Assembly: GCF_013409045.1 (NCBI RefSeq)
Contig: NZ_JACCBT010000001.1
Coordinates: forward strand, 6,572,001-6,636,000
DNA: 64,000 bases
Reading direction: 5' to 3'
From: Actinomadura citrea
GTDB taxonomy: Bacteria > Actinomycetota > Actinomycetes > Streptosporangiales > Streptosporangiaceae
A model generated the notes under the pieces. It was not told where the DNA came from, did no database searches, and saw only the letters and a list, made by a program, of their open reading frames with translations. Below, in pieces: positions 7,577 to 17,300 of this stretch. Made by a program: the position numbers and the translations under genes. Every line of letters starts with the position of its first letter. Position 1 is the first letter of the stretch.

Positions 7577-9705
7577 CCGGGATCGTCGGGTGGCCGCGGG
7601 CCGGTCTGCTGGCCGGGCGGCGGGCCCGGCCGGGTCGACAGGGGCGCCCGCGGCGGGGGCGGCGTGGTCGGGCCGGCCCATTGCGGGGCGGACGGCGCGC
7701 CCCACTGCTGGGGCTGCGGCGCCGGTCCGGGCGAGGTCAGCGCCGCGCCAGGGGCGGGGAGCGCCGGCTGCGGGGGCGGCGGGTCCGGGAGGGGGCCGGT
7801 GGTGACGCGGTCCAGTGTGATGATGGCCGGGTCGCATTCGACGGGCGTGATCGTGCGGCCGCCGCCGGGCGCCGACTCGACCAGCAGCAGGGCGTGGTCG
7901 GGCAGGTGCTGGAGGGTGACGGGTTCGACGACGTACTCGTACACGCGCTGCGTGGTGTCGGCGTCGCTCCAGTTGGTCCCCTCGGCGAAGGAGTAGGCGG
8001 CCGACCAGTTCCGGGACGTGGAGGTGGAGGTGCCCTCGGTGTCGCTGAGGCTGGTGGAGCCGCCCCGGTTGCTGCCGCGCTGGTAGGACGTCGAGCGGTC
8101 GGGGAACAGGCCGAACATCTCGCCGCCCGAGTAGCTGGTGCCGGACGAGCGGTTCGTCCCCCAGCTGCTGGACGTCCCGGTCGTGCGGCTGGTGCTGTAG
8201 GTCTCCGAGTCGCCCGTGCCCTCGGTGTCGGTGGTGGTGTGGGACTCGTTCCCGCCGACGTTCTTGGTGATCTGCGACAGGACGAACCGGTGGTCGCGAC
8301 CGATGAAGTCGGCCGCGCGGGCCGCGTCCTCGTGGTTGCCGAGCCGCATGAACGCGACGGCGCCGCCGCCGATCATCTCCGCGGACGTCTCCCGCAGCCG
8401 CCGGAACAGCAGGGTCAGCGGGACGCCGCGCCGCTCGCAGGCGTCCGAGAGCCGCTCCAGGTGGCGGCGGGCCAGCTCGTCCGCGCCGGCGACGACGAGG
8501 GCGGGCGTGGAGGCCCGCGACGCGGTGATGCGGTGCGTCACCCACTGGACGATGAGGTCGGTCAGCAGCTCGGAGCGGACGTTGCGGGCCTGGCTGTCGA
8601 GCGCGACGCAGGTCAGGTAGCCGGCGCCCTCCTTCTCGGCGGGCGCCGTCCCGAGGTCCTCCAGCGGATGGACGTAGGACTCGATCCGCGACAGGTTCGC
8701 GTGGGCCTGCCGCCGGTACTCCACGGTGAACAGCTCGCCGGCGATGCGCCTCCGCTCCTCGCGGGTCAGCGCGTCGCCGTCGTCGGGCTCGCCCATCAGG
8801 GCGCGCAGGGCCGCGGCGATCCGGCCGAGCGTGACGTCGCCGCCGAGCGCGTCGCAGACCTTGCTCAGGATCCGGTCGTCCATGCTGCGGTCGGCGCGCG
8901 CGGCGTCGGGCGTGCCGCCGTGCATGGACTCGACGATCGCGTCCACGAGGTCGCGGGGCGACATGTCGGCCAGCAGGCTGGACGAGGCCTGGCGGCTGGG
9001 CAGCAGTTGCGCGTCCACGCCCATCCACGCCGCCTGCGCCAGCTCGACCAGTTCGCGGCTGACGACCTCGCGGGACAGATCGAGCACGAGCAGCGGCTGG
9101 ACGGCGAGGGTGGACGTCCCGTAGGTGGTGAGCAGCGCCTCCCACGCCCACAGCGTCCCGCCGAACACGTCCAGGCGGCGGCCGGGGCGCTGGGCGGCGC
9201 CCCACTCGGGCAGGCCGTCCAGCCGCGCGCGCTCCGCGGCGTCGTGAGCCTGCTTGCGCGCGTGCCACTGCCGCGCCTGGTCCTGGTAGCCGCCGATGAT
9301 CTGTTGCTGGGCCAGCTCGTGGGCCTGCCGGGCGCTCTGCCGCTGCCGCACGGCCCACCATGTCAGCGCCGCGCCGGGGGCCAGGGCGACGGCGGCCAGC
9401 AGGAGCGAGCCGATCGAGACGTCCTGGGAGCCGCCGGCCGAGCAGGCGGCGAAGAGCACGAGGATCGTCGCGATCGCCGCGCTGACCGGGAGCGTCCGGC
9501 TCAGCCTGCGCTGCGCGAGCTGCTCGGTCTGCACGACCCGGCGCGCCAGGTAGTCGGGCAGCGCCTGCTGCCGGGGCGGCGCGTCCGGGAAGGGGTGCAG
9601 GAACCACCAGCGGTCGCGGAACACCCAGCCGAGACGGGGATCGGGGGTGAAGAGCCGTTCCCGGCGTGACAGCAGCCCCCCATGGTCGACCGGACCGGCC
9701 CTCAC
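7540..9705 (-). CDS. VirD4/TraG-like membrane protein without a P-loop
   Basis: Protein of 721 residues. It has a hydrophobic pair near residues 80-125, then a segment beginning DVFGGTLWAWEALLTT at about 178 where VirD4/TraG coupling ATPases carry their Walker A loop; here no GKS/T is present. LLVLDLSREVVSRELVELA follows. A later segment with PALVVAGADEL and GVPLTLLFRRLRETSAEM aligns by eye with the Walker B and following strand of the family. Residues about 478-568 are a Ser/Thr/Gly-rich tract of repeated SxTxGTS type, and the last 100 residues are Pro-rich. GTG 9705 follows GGGGG. It diverges from the HerA-like ATPase gene, suggesting a complex of one active and one inactive ATPase. Confidence 0.6.
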   Translation of the reverse strand: MRAGPVDHGGLLSRRERLFTPDPRLGWVFRDRWWFLHPFPDAPPRQQALPDYLARRVVQTEQLAQRRLSRTLPVSAAIATILVLFAACSAGGSQDVSIGSLLLAAVALAPGAALTWWAVRQRQSARQAHELAQQQIIGGYQDQARQWHARKQAHDAAERARLDGLPEWGAAQRPGRRLDVFGGTLWAWEALLTTYGTSTLAVQPLLVLDLSREVVSRELVELAQAAWMGVDAQLLPSRQASSSLLADMSPRDLVDAIVESMHGGTPDAARADRSMDDRILSKVCDALGGDVTLGRIAAALRALMGEPDDGDALTREERRRIAGELFTVEYRRQAHANLSRIESYVHPLEDLGTAPAEKEGAGYLTCVALDSQARNVRSELLTDLIVQWVTHRITASRASTPALVVAGADELARRHLERLSDACERRGVPLTLLFRRLRETSAEMIGGGAVAFMRLGNHEDAARAADFIGRDHRFVLSQITKNVGGNESHTTTDTEGTGDSETYSTSRTTGTSSSWGTNRSSGTSYSGGEMFGLFPDRSTSYQRGSNRGGSTSLSDTEGTSTSTSRNWSAAYSFAEGTNWSDADTTQRVYEYVVEPVTLQHLPDHALLLVESAPGGGRTITPVECDPAIITLDRVTTGPLPDPPPPQPALPAPGAALTSPGPAPQPQQWGAPSAPQWAGPTTPPPPRAPLSTRPGPPPGQQTGPRPPDDPGQGPPPLFGGRT

Positions 9706-9794
9706 GATCTGAACCCCCGTCCCCGTCCGGGTGCCGGCGTTATCGCCACGCCCGTCCCGTCCCGCTCGGTATGCCGCAAATAACCCAAGCAGAT

Positions 9795-9811
9795 TGACAT
9801 GTGACTTGTCA
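9795..9811. promoter_or_regulatory. Inverted repeat between divergent VirD4-like and HerA-like genes
   Basis: TGACA-TGTGACT-TGTCA is a 5-bp dyad with a 7-base spacer inside the shared intergenic region. TTGACA at 9794-9799 could also act as a -35 element for the rightward HerA-like gene. The arms are short, so this is a weak candidate operator. Confidence 0.25.
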
Positions 9812-9932
9812 GGCCCTCCGTAAGGAATCGGCCTTCCCAAAGGGGTCCTTGCTCAATAGCCTGACTGCTCATGACCTTGGACCGAGGCGAGATCGCGAAA
9901 ATTTCCGGCCCGGCCCGCCGGCGCGGCTGACC

Positions 9933-12656
9933 ATGTGGGACGTCGTGCGCGGTCTTCCGGTGTGCCGGCTGACGGAGGTCCCCCGCCCGGACGAGACGGA
10001 CGGACGGGACGAGTGGCGCGACCAGCGGCTCGCGGCGCTGGTGTCGGCGTACCACGCGGGCAGGGACCCGGTGCTCGTCGGCTGGCGGCGCGCGGAGGCG
10101 TTCGGCCCGACGGAGGTGTTCGTCGGCGGGGACGGGCTCGTCGCCGACCGCGACGGGCCCGCCGCGACCCTCAGCCTCCCCGCGGGCGGGCGCGGCACCC
10201 TGCTGCCCCAGGGCGTCGGCGAGGACTCGATGGCCCACTGGGTAAGCATCGGCGGCATCGCCGACGGCCTGCTCGTGGAGGATCCCCCGCCGGAGGAGCC
10301 CGCGCGGCCGTCCCTGGAGGACGGCCTGCTCTCGGTGTGGATGCAGCCGTTCGCCTGGATGCTGGTCGCCGAGCCCGTCGCCCCGGACGAGGCGCGGCGT
10401 CTCGCCGACGACCTGGCCGACCGGCAGCAGCGCGCCCGGTCGATGGCGGAGCTGTCGCCGGAGGACTCCGTCACGGCCGTCCGGATGGACAGGCGGCACC
10501 GCGAGCTGCGCCAGGCGGCCACGTCCGGCCTCTGGCGGGTGCACCTGGCGGCCGGGGCGGCGACGCCCCGGGCCGCCGCGCGGGTCGCGGCGCTCGTGTG
10601 CGCGTCGGCGGACCTCGGCCGCCTGCCGTACGCGCTGGTCCCGGGCGCGGCGGGGCCGTTCGAGGCGAGCACGCAGCTCGTCGCGGCGCTGGCCCGGCCG
10701 CCCGTCCGGGAGATCGCCGGGGTCCGGTTCGTGATGCGGCCGGAGTTCGACGTCACGCCCGAGTCGCCGGACACCGGGGTCGGGCTGGGACGGGTCCTGG
10801 ACCGCAACCGCCGCGACGTGGGCCCGATCTCGCTGCCGCTGTCCAGCCTGAACCGGCACACGTTCGTGTGCGGCGCGACCGGTTCCGGCAAGTCGCAGAC
10901 CGTCCGGTCGCTGCTGGCGGCCGCGTCCGCGGCGGGGCTGCCGTGGCTGGTGGTCGAGCCCGCGAAGGCGGAGTACCGGCTGATGGCGGCGCGGCTCCCC
11001 GACGCGGAGGTCGTCACGATCCGCCCGGGGGACGCGGAGGCGATCGCGGCCGGGATCAACCCGCTCGAACCGGCGACCGGACCGGACGGGCGGCCGTTCC
11101 CGCTGCAGACGCACGCCGACCTCGTCCGCGCCCTGTTCCTCGCGGCGTTCGAGGCCGACGAGCCGTTCCCGCAGGTGCTCGCGGCGGCGCTGACCCGCTG
11201 CTACGAGCGGCTCGGCTGGGACCTCGCGCTCGGGGAGCCGACCGCGCCGGGCACCGCGCCGCGCTACCCGACGCTGGCCGACCTGCAGGCCACCGCCGAG
11301 CAGGTCGTCGAGGAGATCGGCTACGGCCAGGAGATCACCGACAACGTGCGCGGCTTCATCCGGGTCCGGCTGTCCAGCCTGCGGCTCGGCACCACCGGGC
11401 GGTTCTTCGAGGGCGGCCACCCCATCGACTTCGACGCGCTGCTCGCCCGCAACGTCGTCCTGGAGATCGAGGACGTGGGGGACGACCGCGACAAGGCGTT
11501 CCTGATGGGCACCGTCCTGGTCCGGCTGGTCGAGCACCTGCGGCTGCGGCAGCGGCGGGGCGCCCCGTCCGGGCTGCGCCACCTCAGCGTGTTCGAGGAG
11601 GCGCACCGGCTGCTGCGCCGCAGCGAGCAGGCCGGGCCCGCCTCCCACGCCGTGGAGACGTTCGCGAGCCTGCTGGCGGAGATCCGCGCGTACGGCGAGG
11701 GGCTGATCGTGGCGGAGCAGATCCCGTCCAAGCTCGTCCCGGACGTCATCAAGAACACCGCCGTCAAGATCGTCCACCGGCTGCCAGCGAAGGACGACCG
11801 GGACGCGGTCGGCGCCACGATGAACATCACCGAGGCCCAGTCGCAGTTCCTCGTCACGCTCACGCCGGGCGAGGGCGCGGTGTTCACCGACGGCATGGAC
11901 TACCCGCACCTGGTCCGGATGCCGGACGGCTCGCACCTGGAGGAGGCCGCGCCGCCGACGGCCTCGGCCCGCGTGCTGGTGACCCCCCGCAGCGGGACGT
12001 GCGGCGCGGACTGCCACGACTCCCCCTGCACGCTGCGGGACATGCGCACCGCCCAGCGCGCCCTGTCCGACCGTCCCGACCTGGTGGTGTGGGCGGAGCT
12101 CGCCGCCGCCGCCCACCTGACCGGCTGGGGCTCCCCGCGCCCGGCCCCCTCCGTCCTGGACGGGCTGCCGCAACGGATCCGCGACTGCACCGTCTCGCAC
12201 GCGGTGGACGCGGCGGTCGCGTCCCGCGCCGCCCCCGCCGGTCTGGCGGCCCATCTGGTCACGATCCTGCGCGGCGACGCGTGCTCCGCCGACGAGATGG
12301 AGTTCTTGGCCGCCCCGTACCGCTGGTGCCTCGTCCTGGAGGAGCTCGGCGAGGCGCAGCGGACGACCTCCGGCGGCGGACGCCATCCACTGAGCGGGGA
12401 GTGGGAGAGCCGCTACGGGCGCGCGGTTCCCGGCGAAACGCTCGCCGAGCAGCTCCGCACCGTCAACGCCTGGTGGGACCGCGACCAGCGCGACCTCGCC
12501 GCCCGCGACTTCGCGGTGTGGGGGTCCTCGCAGGCGCTGGAGACCGCGGTGGGCGCCCTGCGCACCGATCCCGACTGGCCCGACCGCCTCCGCGAGGCGA
12601 CGTCCGGCCTCGGCGACCTCGGCGGCCTCCTCGGCTCCTTCACCACCGCCGGCTAG
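9933..12656 (+). CDS. HerA/FtsK-superfamily ATPase (DUF87-type)
   Basis: Protein of 907 residues. The first 300 residues are family-specific. The Walker A loop GATGSGKSQT starts at residue 314, and LSVFEEAHRLL provides the Walker B region with its catalytic Glu, followed by the arginine-containing helix of HerA-type pumps. Members of the superfamily translocate DNA or protein as hexamers. A C-terminal Cys motif (CGADCHDSPC) follows the ATPase domain. ATG 9933 was chosen because the conserved N-terminus seems to start there; a GTG at 9801 is in frame but overlaps promoter-like sequence. No clear ribosome-binding site is seen. Its stop overlaps the stop of the convergent RidA gene. Confidence 0.75.
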   Translation: MWDVVRGLPVCRLTEVPRPDETDGRDEWRDQRLAALVSAYHAGRDPVLVGWRRAEAFGPTEVFVGGDGLVADRDGPAATLSLPAGGRGTLLPQGVGEDSMAHWVSIGGIADGLLVEDPPPEEPARPSLEDGLLSVWMQPFAWMLVAEPVAPDEARRLADDLADRQQRARSMAELSPEDSVTAVRMDRRHRELRQAATSGLWRVHLAAGAATPRAAARVAALVCASADLGRLPYALVPGAAGPFEASTQLVAALARPPVREIAGVRFVMRPEFDVTPESPDTGVGLGRVLDRNRRDVGPISLPLSSLNRHTFVCGATGSGKSQTVRSLLAAASAAGLPWLVVEPAKAEYRLMAARLPDAEVVTIRPGDAEAIAAGINPLEPATGPDGRPFPLQTHADLVRALFLAAFEADEPFPQVLAAALTRCYERLGWDLALGEPTAPGTAPRYPTLADLQATAEQVVEEIGYGQEITDNVRGFIRVRLSSLRLGTTGRFFEGGHPIDFDALLARNVVLEIEDVGDDRDKAFLMGTVLVRLVEHLRLRQRRGAPSGLRHLSVFEEAHRLLRRSEQAGPASHAVETFASLLAEIRAYGEGLIVAEQIPSKLVPDVIKNTAVKIVHRLPAKDDRDAVGATMNITEAQSQFLVTLTPGEGAVFTDGMDYPHLVRMPDGSHLEEAAPPTASARVLVTPRSGTCGADCHDSPCTLRDMRTAQRALSDRPDLVVWAELAAAAHLTGWGSPRPAPSVLDGLPQRIRDCTVSHAVDAAVASRAAPAGLAAHLVTILRGDACSADEMEFLAAPYRWCLVLEELGEAQRTTSGGGRHPLSGEWESRYGRAVPGETLAEQLRTVNAWWDRDQRDLAARDFAVWGSSQALETAVGALRTDPDWPDRLREATSGLGDLGGLLGSFTTAG

Positions 12657-13051
12657 CCGCGCCCGTTCCGCGTCCTCCGCGCGTCGACCTCGATCTCGAT
12701 CTTCATGCGGGGGTCGGCGAGCCCGCACACCTGCATCGTCGCGGCCGGCCGCACCTCGCCGAAGCGGCGCCGCAGCACGGGCCAGCAGGGCTCGAAGTCG
12801 GCGCGGTCGGGCAGCAGGTACCGGACGCGCACCACGTCGGCGAACGTGCAGTCCGCCTCCGCGAGCGCGGCCTCGATGTTGCGCAGGCACTGCTCGGCCT
12901 GCTCCACCACGTCGTCGGAGATCGTCATGGTGGCGTAGTCGAACCCGGTCGTGCCCGAGACGTGCACCCGGTCGCCGTCCACCACGGCGCGGGCGTAGCC
13001 GATCTGTTCCTCGAACGTCGAACCGCTGAGGATCGCGCGTCGTTCCGTCAT
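12653..13051 (-). CDS. RidA family protein
   Basis: Protein of 132 residues of the YjgF/YER057c/UK114 family, trimeric enzymes that hydrolyse reactive enamine/imine intermediates of PLP enzymes. Typical segments are FEEQIGYARAVVDGDRVHVS, GTTGFDYATM and the C-terminal KIEIEVDA strand; the Arg that binds the carboxylate in classical RidA is expected near VRVRYLL. It lies 74 bp downstream of the glycosyltransferase gene on the same strand and may be the end of the PKS transcript or independent. Confidence 0.85.
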   Translation of the reverse strand: MTERRAILSGSTFEEQIGYARAVVDGDRVHVSGTTGFDYATMTISDDVVEQAEQCLRNIEAALAEADCTFADVVRVRYLLPDRADFEPCWPVLRRRFGEVRPAATMQVCGLADPRMKIEIEVDARRTRNGRG

Positions 13052-13124
13052 GGTCGAGAGTATGGAGCGCCCCGGTCTCCCGACCGTTCGCGGGGTCGGG
13101 CGGCGCACGCCACCGCGCCGCGGG

Positions 13125-14333
13125 TCACGCCAGTTTCTCCAGGCGGTCGGCGGCCTCGGCGGCGCCTCCCGCCGCGGCGAAGGAGTCCCGGACGCGCCCG
13201 GCGGCGGCGCGGTGCGGGCCGTCGGCCAGGACGGTCGCGAGGGCGGTCCGCAGCTCGTCCGGCCGGACGCCGTCGAACGGAACGGCGGTCCCCGCGCCCG
13301 CCCTCTCCACCAGCCTCGCGATGATCGGCTGGTCGTCCCGGATCGGCGCGGCCACCAGCGGGAGGCCGTGGGCCAGCGACTCGCACACGGCGCCGTAGCC
13401 GCCGTCGCAGACGACCGCCGACATCCGTTCGAGGAGCTTCGGGCGAGGGACCTGCCGGCGGACGAGGACGTTCGGCGGCACGTCCCCCACCGTCCCGGGC
13501 GGGGCCGCGAAGACCGCCTGGACGTCCAGCTCGCGGACGGCCTCGGCGGCGACCCGGAAGAACCGCTCGTGGGAAGGGTCGGCGGTGCCGAGCGAGACGA
13601 GCACGGCGGGACGGCCGTCCAGCCGGTCCCACGGGAACGCGCTCGGCGCCGGACGGCCGAGGACGGGCCCCACGAAGGCGAAGTGGTCGGGGAAGAACGA
13701 GACGTCGCCGAGCAGCGCCCCGGTGGAGAAGACCAGCACGAGGTGGTCGGAGAAGCGCAGGTCGAGCAGGTCGTCGATGCCGTGGTCGAGCTGGAACCCG
13801 CCGATCCGCTCGCGCACCCGCCGCTCGTCGTCCGGCCGGTCGGCGAGGGGGCGGGTGAACTCGGCCGGCGTCGCCGCGGACGTGGCCCAGGGGATCTCGC
13901 GGCGGCGGGCCGCGACGGGCGCGGCGAGGACGAACTGGTCGCCGACCACCACGTCCGGGCGGAACCGGTCGACCGCCGTCTCGACGCCGGGCAGCATGGC
14001 GTGGCCGAGCGGGACGAGGAACTCCTCCCAGAAGGTGGGGTCGGCGGGGCCGCGCGTCCGGAGGCGGTCGTCGCGCAGGCGCGCCGCGTCCTCGTCGGCC
14101 AGGGCGCTGAAGATCCGCGAGCGGGGGCGCAGCAGGGGTTCGAGGGACGCGCGGTGGCCCGTCCAGGCGACCTTGTGGTCGCGGCGGGCGAGCTCGGCGG
14201 CGACCGCGGCGACCGCGGCGACGTGCCCGGCGAGCGGCGGGACCGCGAACAGGAAGCGGCGCGACGGGGTGCACGCCCGCGCGACCCCGGGGTCGCCCAG
14301 CAGGGACGGGACCCGGACGCGGCGGGCGCTCAC
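13125..14333 (-). CDS. MGT-type glycosyltransferase (GT1)
   Basis: Protein of 402 residues with the two Rossmann-like halves of macrolide/glycolipid GT-B transferases. The N-terminal acceptor half has FLFAVPPLAGHVAA with the catalytic His candidate in GHV. The C-terminal donor half has VLVSLGTADPSH and the nucleotide-sugar region CDGGYGAVCESLAHGLPLV, a PSPG-like motif as in MGT enzymes. GTG 14333 forms GTGA with the stop of the mini-ORF. As the last coupled gene of the PKS operon it probably glycosylates the lipid or polyketide product; the sugar donor cannot be predicted. Confidence 0.82.
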   Translation of the reverse strand: MSARRVRVPSLLGDPGVARACTPSRRFLFAVPPLAGHVAAVAAVAAELARRDHKVAWTGHRASLEPLLRPRSRIFSALADEDAARLRDDRLRTRGPADPTFWEEFLVPLGHAMLPGVETAVDRFRPDVVVGDQFVLAAPVAARRREIPWATSAATPAEFTRPLADRPDDERRVRERIGGFQLDHGIDDLLDLRFSDHLVLVFSTGALLGDVSFFPDHFAFVGPVLGRPAPSAFPWDRLDGRPAVLVSLGTADPSHERFFRVAAEAVRELDVQAVFAAPPGTVGDVPPNVLVRRQVPRPKLLERMSAVVCDGGYGAVCESLAHGLPLVAAPIRDDQPIIARLVERAGAGTAVPFDGVRPDELRTALATVLADGPHRAAAGRVRDSFAAAGGAAEAADRLEKLA

Positions 14334-14383
14334 CGGGCGGCTCCCGCCGGCCGCAGGGCGCCGGTGTGAGCGACGTCGTTCAT
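14330..14383 (-). CDS. 17-codon mini-ORF between PKS2 and glycosyltransferase
   Basis: The ATG at 14383 overlaps the PKS2 stop (ATGA) and the TGA at 14330-14332 overlaps the GTG start of the glycosyltransferase (GTGA). A strong site, GGAGGAGG, lies seven bases upstream of the ATG, inside the PKS2 3' end. The encoded peptide is MNDVAHTGALRPAGAAR. It may be a real micropeptide, but it may equally be a device that carries ribosomes from PKS2 to the glycosyltransferase start, which has no ribosome-binding site as good. Confidence 0.5.
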   Translation of the reverse strand: MNDVAHTGALRPAGAAR

Positions 14384-17300
14384 GCTCGGGCCTCCTCCAT
14401 GTCCGCCGTACCGGACGCGGCCGTCCAGGCCACGACGTGTCCTTCGAGTTCGCGGGTCTCCACCGTGGTGACCGTGCCGTCCGCCGCGATCAGGAGCCGT
14501 TCGGCGTCGGCGACGGTCACGACCAGTTCGAGGCGGGCGGATCCGGTGCCCTTTCCCCGCAGCACCGCCTGCAACACCGCCTGCTTGGCCGCGCGGATCC
14601 GCGCGCCCTCCCCGTTCGGGGCGAGCCCGATGCCGGCCGGTTCGCGGCCGGGTCTGACCAGGGCCACGCCCAGGTCGGCGTCCGAGGCGATCGAGAGGGT
14701 GAGCGGCTCCTCGAACGGCCCCGTCACGACCGGCCCGTCCCGGACGGCGAGTTCGGCGGGGAACAGCGGCCCCTGCCCTTCGCGCCACAGGTGGTCGCGG
14801 ACGGCGTCCTTGGCCGCGATCCGTCCGAGCAGCCACGGCCCCTGCGCGAACGGCGGCAGGGCCTCGTACTCGGCGCGCTCGGCGGCGCAGAGGTACTGGC
14901 GCATCAGCAGGTCGCGGGACGCCGTTCCGTCCCACCGTTTGCGGGCCAGGCACCAGCCGCCGGGTTGCGGCTCCCCCGTTCCGGACACCTCGGGGGTGAA
15001 CTTCATCCGCCAGAGCGCCTCGTCGGTGTAGAAGCGGTGGGTCGTCCATCCGTCGACGCGCCCCCACACCGTTCCGTTCTCCGTCACCATCTCCGCTGAG
15101 CAGCGCATGGTGGTGTCGGTGAGGGACTGGTTCCAGATCGTCGTGTCCAGGTCTTCCCCAGGAGACGGCGTGGGCCCGTAGAGCGCGACCCGTTCGATCC
15201 CTACGGGGAAGACGGTCTGGTTGGTGTCGCCGTACACCTGGATCCAGTGGGCGCAGAGCTGCCCCGCGCCGTCCATGAGCGCGCCCGGCGTGGGCAGCGA
15301 GGTCAGGACGGCTCGCACGCCGTCCTCCGCGAGCGCAGTGATCCCAGTGACGCCGCGGAAGAGCGGGCCGTGGTGCATCCAGCGTTCCTCGTAGAGCCGT
15401 TCTGCGGTGACGATGGGCGGCCCCTCGATGCTCAGCGGCGTGCGGTCCGGCAGGGGCGGCGCCGGGTAGCGCTCGGCGAGCAGGACCGTCCCGTCGGCGT
15501 GGCCGTTGACGACGACCTTCACCTTGCGCGGCCGTCCGGCCGACTCGATGAGGTAGGCGCGGATGTCGGCGCCGGTCGCCGGAGCCGCGACGAGCCAGCG
15601 GACCGCGCGGACGTTCTCGAACCCGACGACCACCATGTCGGGCAGCAGCTCGCGCGCCGTGTCGGCCATGACCTCCAGCAGCCCCGCCAGCGGAACGATC
15701 GGGAATCTGTCCGACATGTCCGGCCAGTCGGGTGGCTGCGGGACGAGGCAGTGGTCGCGGAGCCACGGCATCGACTCGACCGAGAAGACGCGGGAGACGT
15801 TCAGCTCGGCGGCCACCGGCGAGACGTCCTCGCCCGGGACGGGCGGGAGCGGGGATCCGCCGCCGAGCGCCTCCAGGACCGACTGCGCCCCGCTCGTCGC
15901 GTCGTCGAGCAGGGCCTCCAGCTCGGCCAGCACGGGGTCGTCCGTCGGCAGCGGCGGCAGTCCCCGGCCGAGCCGGAGGGGCTCCACGGCCCCGTCCAGC
16001 CGGACCAGCGGCGTCCCGAGGTCCAGGCGCATGCCCGCCGCGGAGGGCGGGGACGGCGAGGACGCGCCGTAGCCCTCGGTCCACAGCGCGGCGACGACAC
16101 GGCGGAGCTGGGCCATCCCGTCGCGCTTCGGCACGTTGACGGCCATCGCGAGATGCTCGCGGCCGCCGAGGCGGTCGGCGACGAACTCGGTGAGGCCCCC
16201 CGGCCCGACCTGCACGAACGCCCGCACGTGCGCCGCGCCGTACAGCTCCTCGACCAGCTCGCTGAACCGGACGGGTTCGAGCAGGTGGCGCGCGACCAGC
16301 TCGCGCACCTCGGCGGGGCCGCGCGGGAACGGCGCGACCGTCGTCGCCGACCACAGCGGGACGCGCGGCTCGCGGATCTCCAGCGCCTCGAACGAGCGCC
16401 GCACCTGCTTCTCGTACGCCTCGGCGAGCGGGGTGTGGAACCCCGACCGGAACGGCAGTTCCCGGCCGAGCACCCCTTCGGAGGCGAGCCGGCCCAGGAC
16501 CTCGCGGACCTCCCCGGCCGGACCGCAGACCACCGACTGGTGCGGGCAGTTGTCGTGGCTGACGACGACGCCGGACCGCGCGCCCAACGCCTCCCGCGCC
16601 CGGGCCGCGCCGCAGCCGAGCGCCGCGTACGCGACGTCGGGGACGTCCAGCGCCTCGCCGTCGAGGGCGCCGAGGAGCGCCTCGACCGCGTCCGGGTCGC
16701 AGACCCCGGCGGCGGTCATCGCCGTCCACTCGCCGAGGCTGTGTCCCGCCGCGACGTCGGGCTCGACGCCGAGCCGGCCGAGGGCCGCGGTCAGCAGCCG
16801 CCCGGCGCGGAGCACGTCGGCGGCGTGCCCGACCAGGTCCGTGCGGCCGGTCAGCTCGGGCGCCGGCATGCCGAAGTGCGCGGCGACGTCGTCCACGTGC
16901 GGGTCGAAGGCGGCCTCGAACCCGGGGTACAGGAACGCCAGCCGCCCGCCGTCCGCGAGGAGGGGGCGGGGCGAGAACCACACGTCGCTGCGGCCCCGCC
17001 AGGCGGTTCCGCGCTGGACGAGGGCGCGCGCCAGGTCGAGCCTGCGCGGCGTGGGGCCGACGATGGCGAGACGGCACGGAAGGTCGGGGACGTCGTCGCG
17101 GACCCTGGCGAGAAGCTCCTCGTCGGAGGCGGCCAGGGCCTCGGACAGTTCCTCGGTCGTGCGTGCGGCCAGCCGCAGGACGCCCTCGTCCGACGGCGGC
17201 GCGTCGAGCCTGCGCCGCCGGGGCCTGCGGGCGGCGGGCGGCTCCTCCATGACCACGTGCGCGTTGGCGCCGCCGAACCCGAACGCGTTGACCGCCGCCC

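Noticed and set aside
8000..8270. Ser/Thr/Gly tract of the VirD4-like protein as an independent repeat element
   Set aside because: The repeats are at the amino-acid level only, the DNA is not repetitive, and the frame is continuous with the flanking domains.
9871..9930. 19-codon frame ahead of the HerA-like gene
   Set aside because: It ends two bases before ATG 9933 but has no ribosome-binding site. There is too little evidence to call it a leader peptide.
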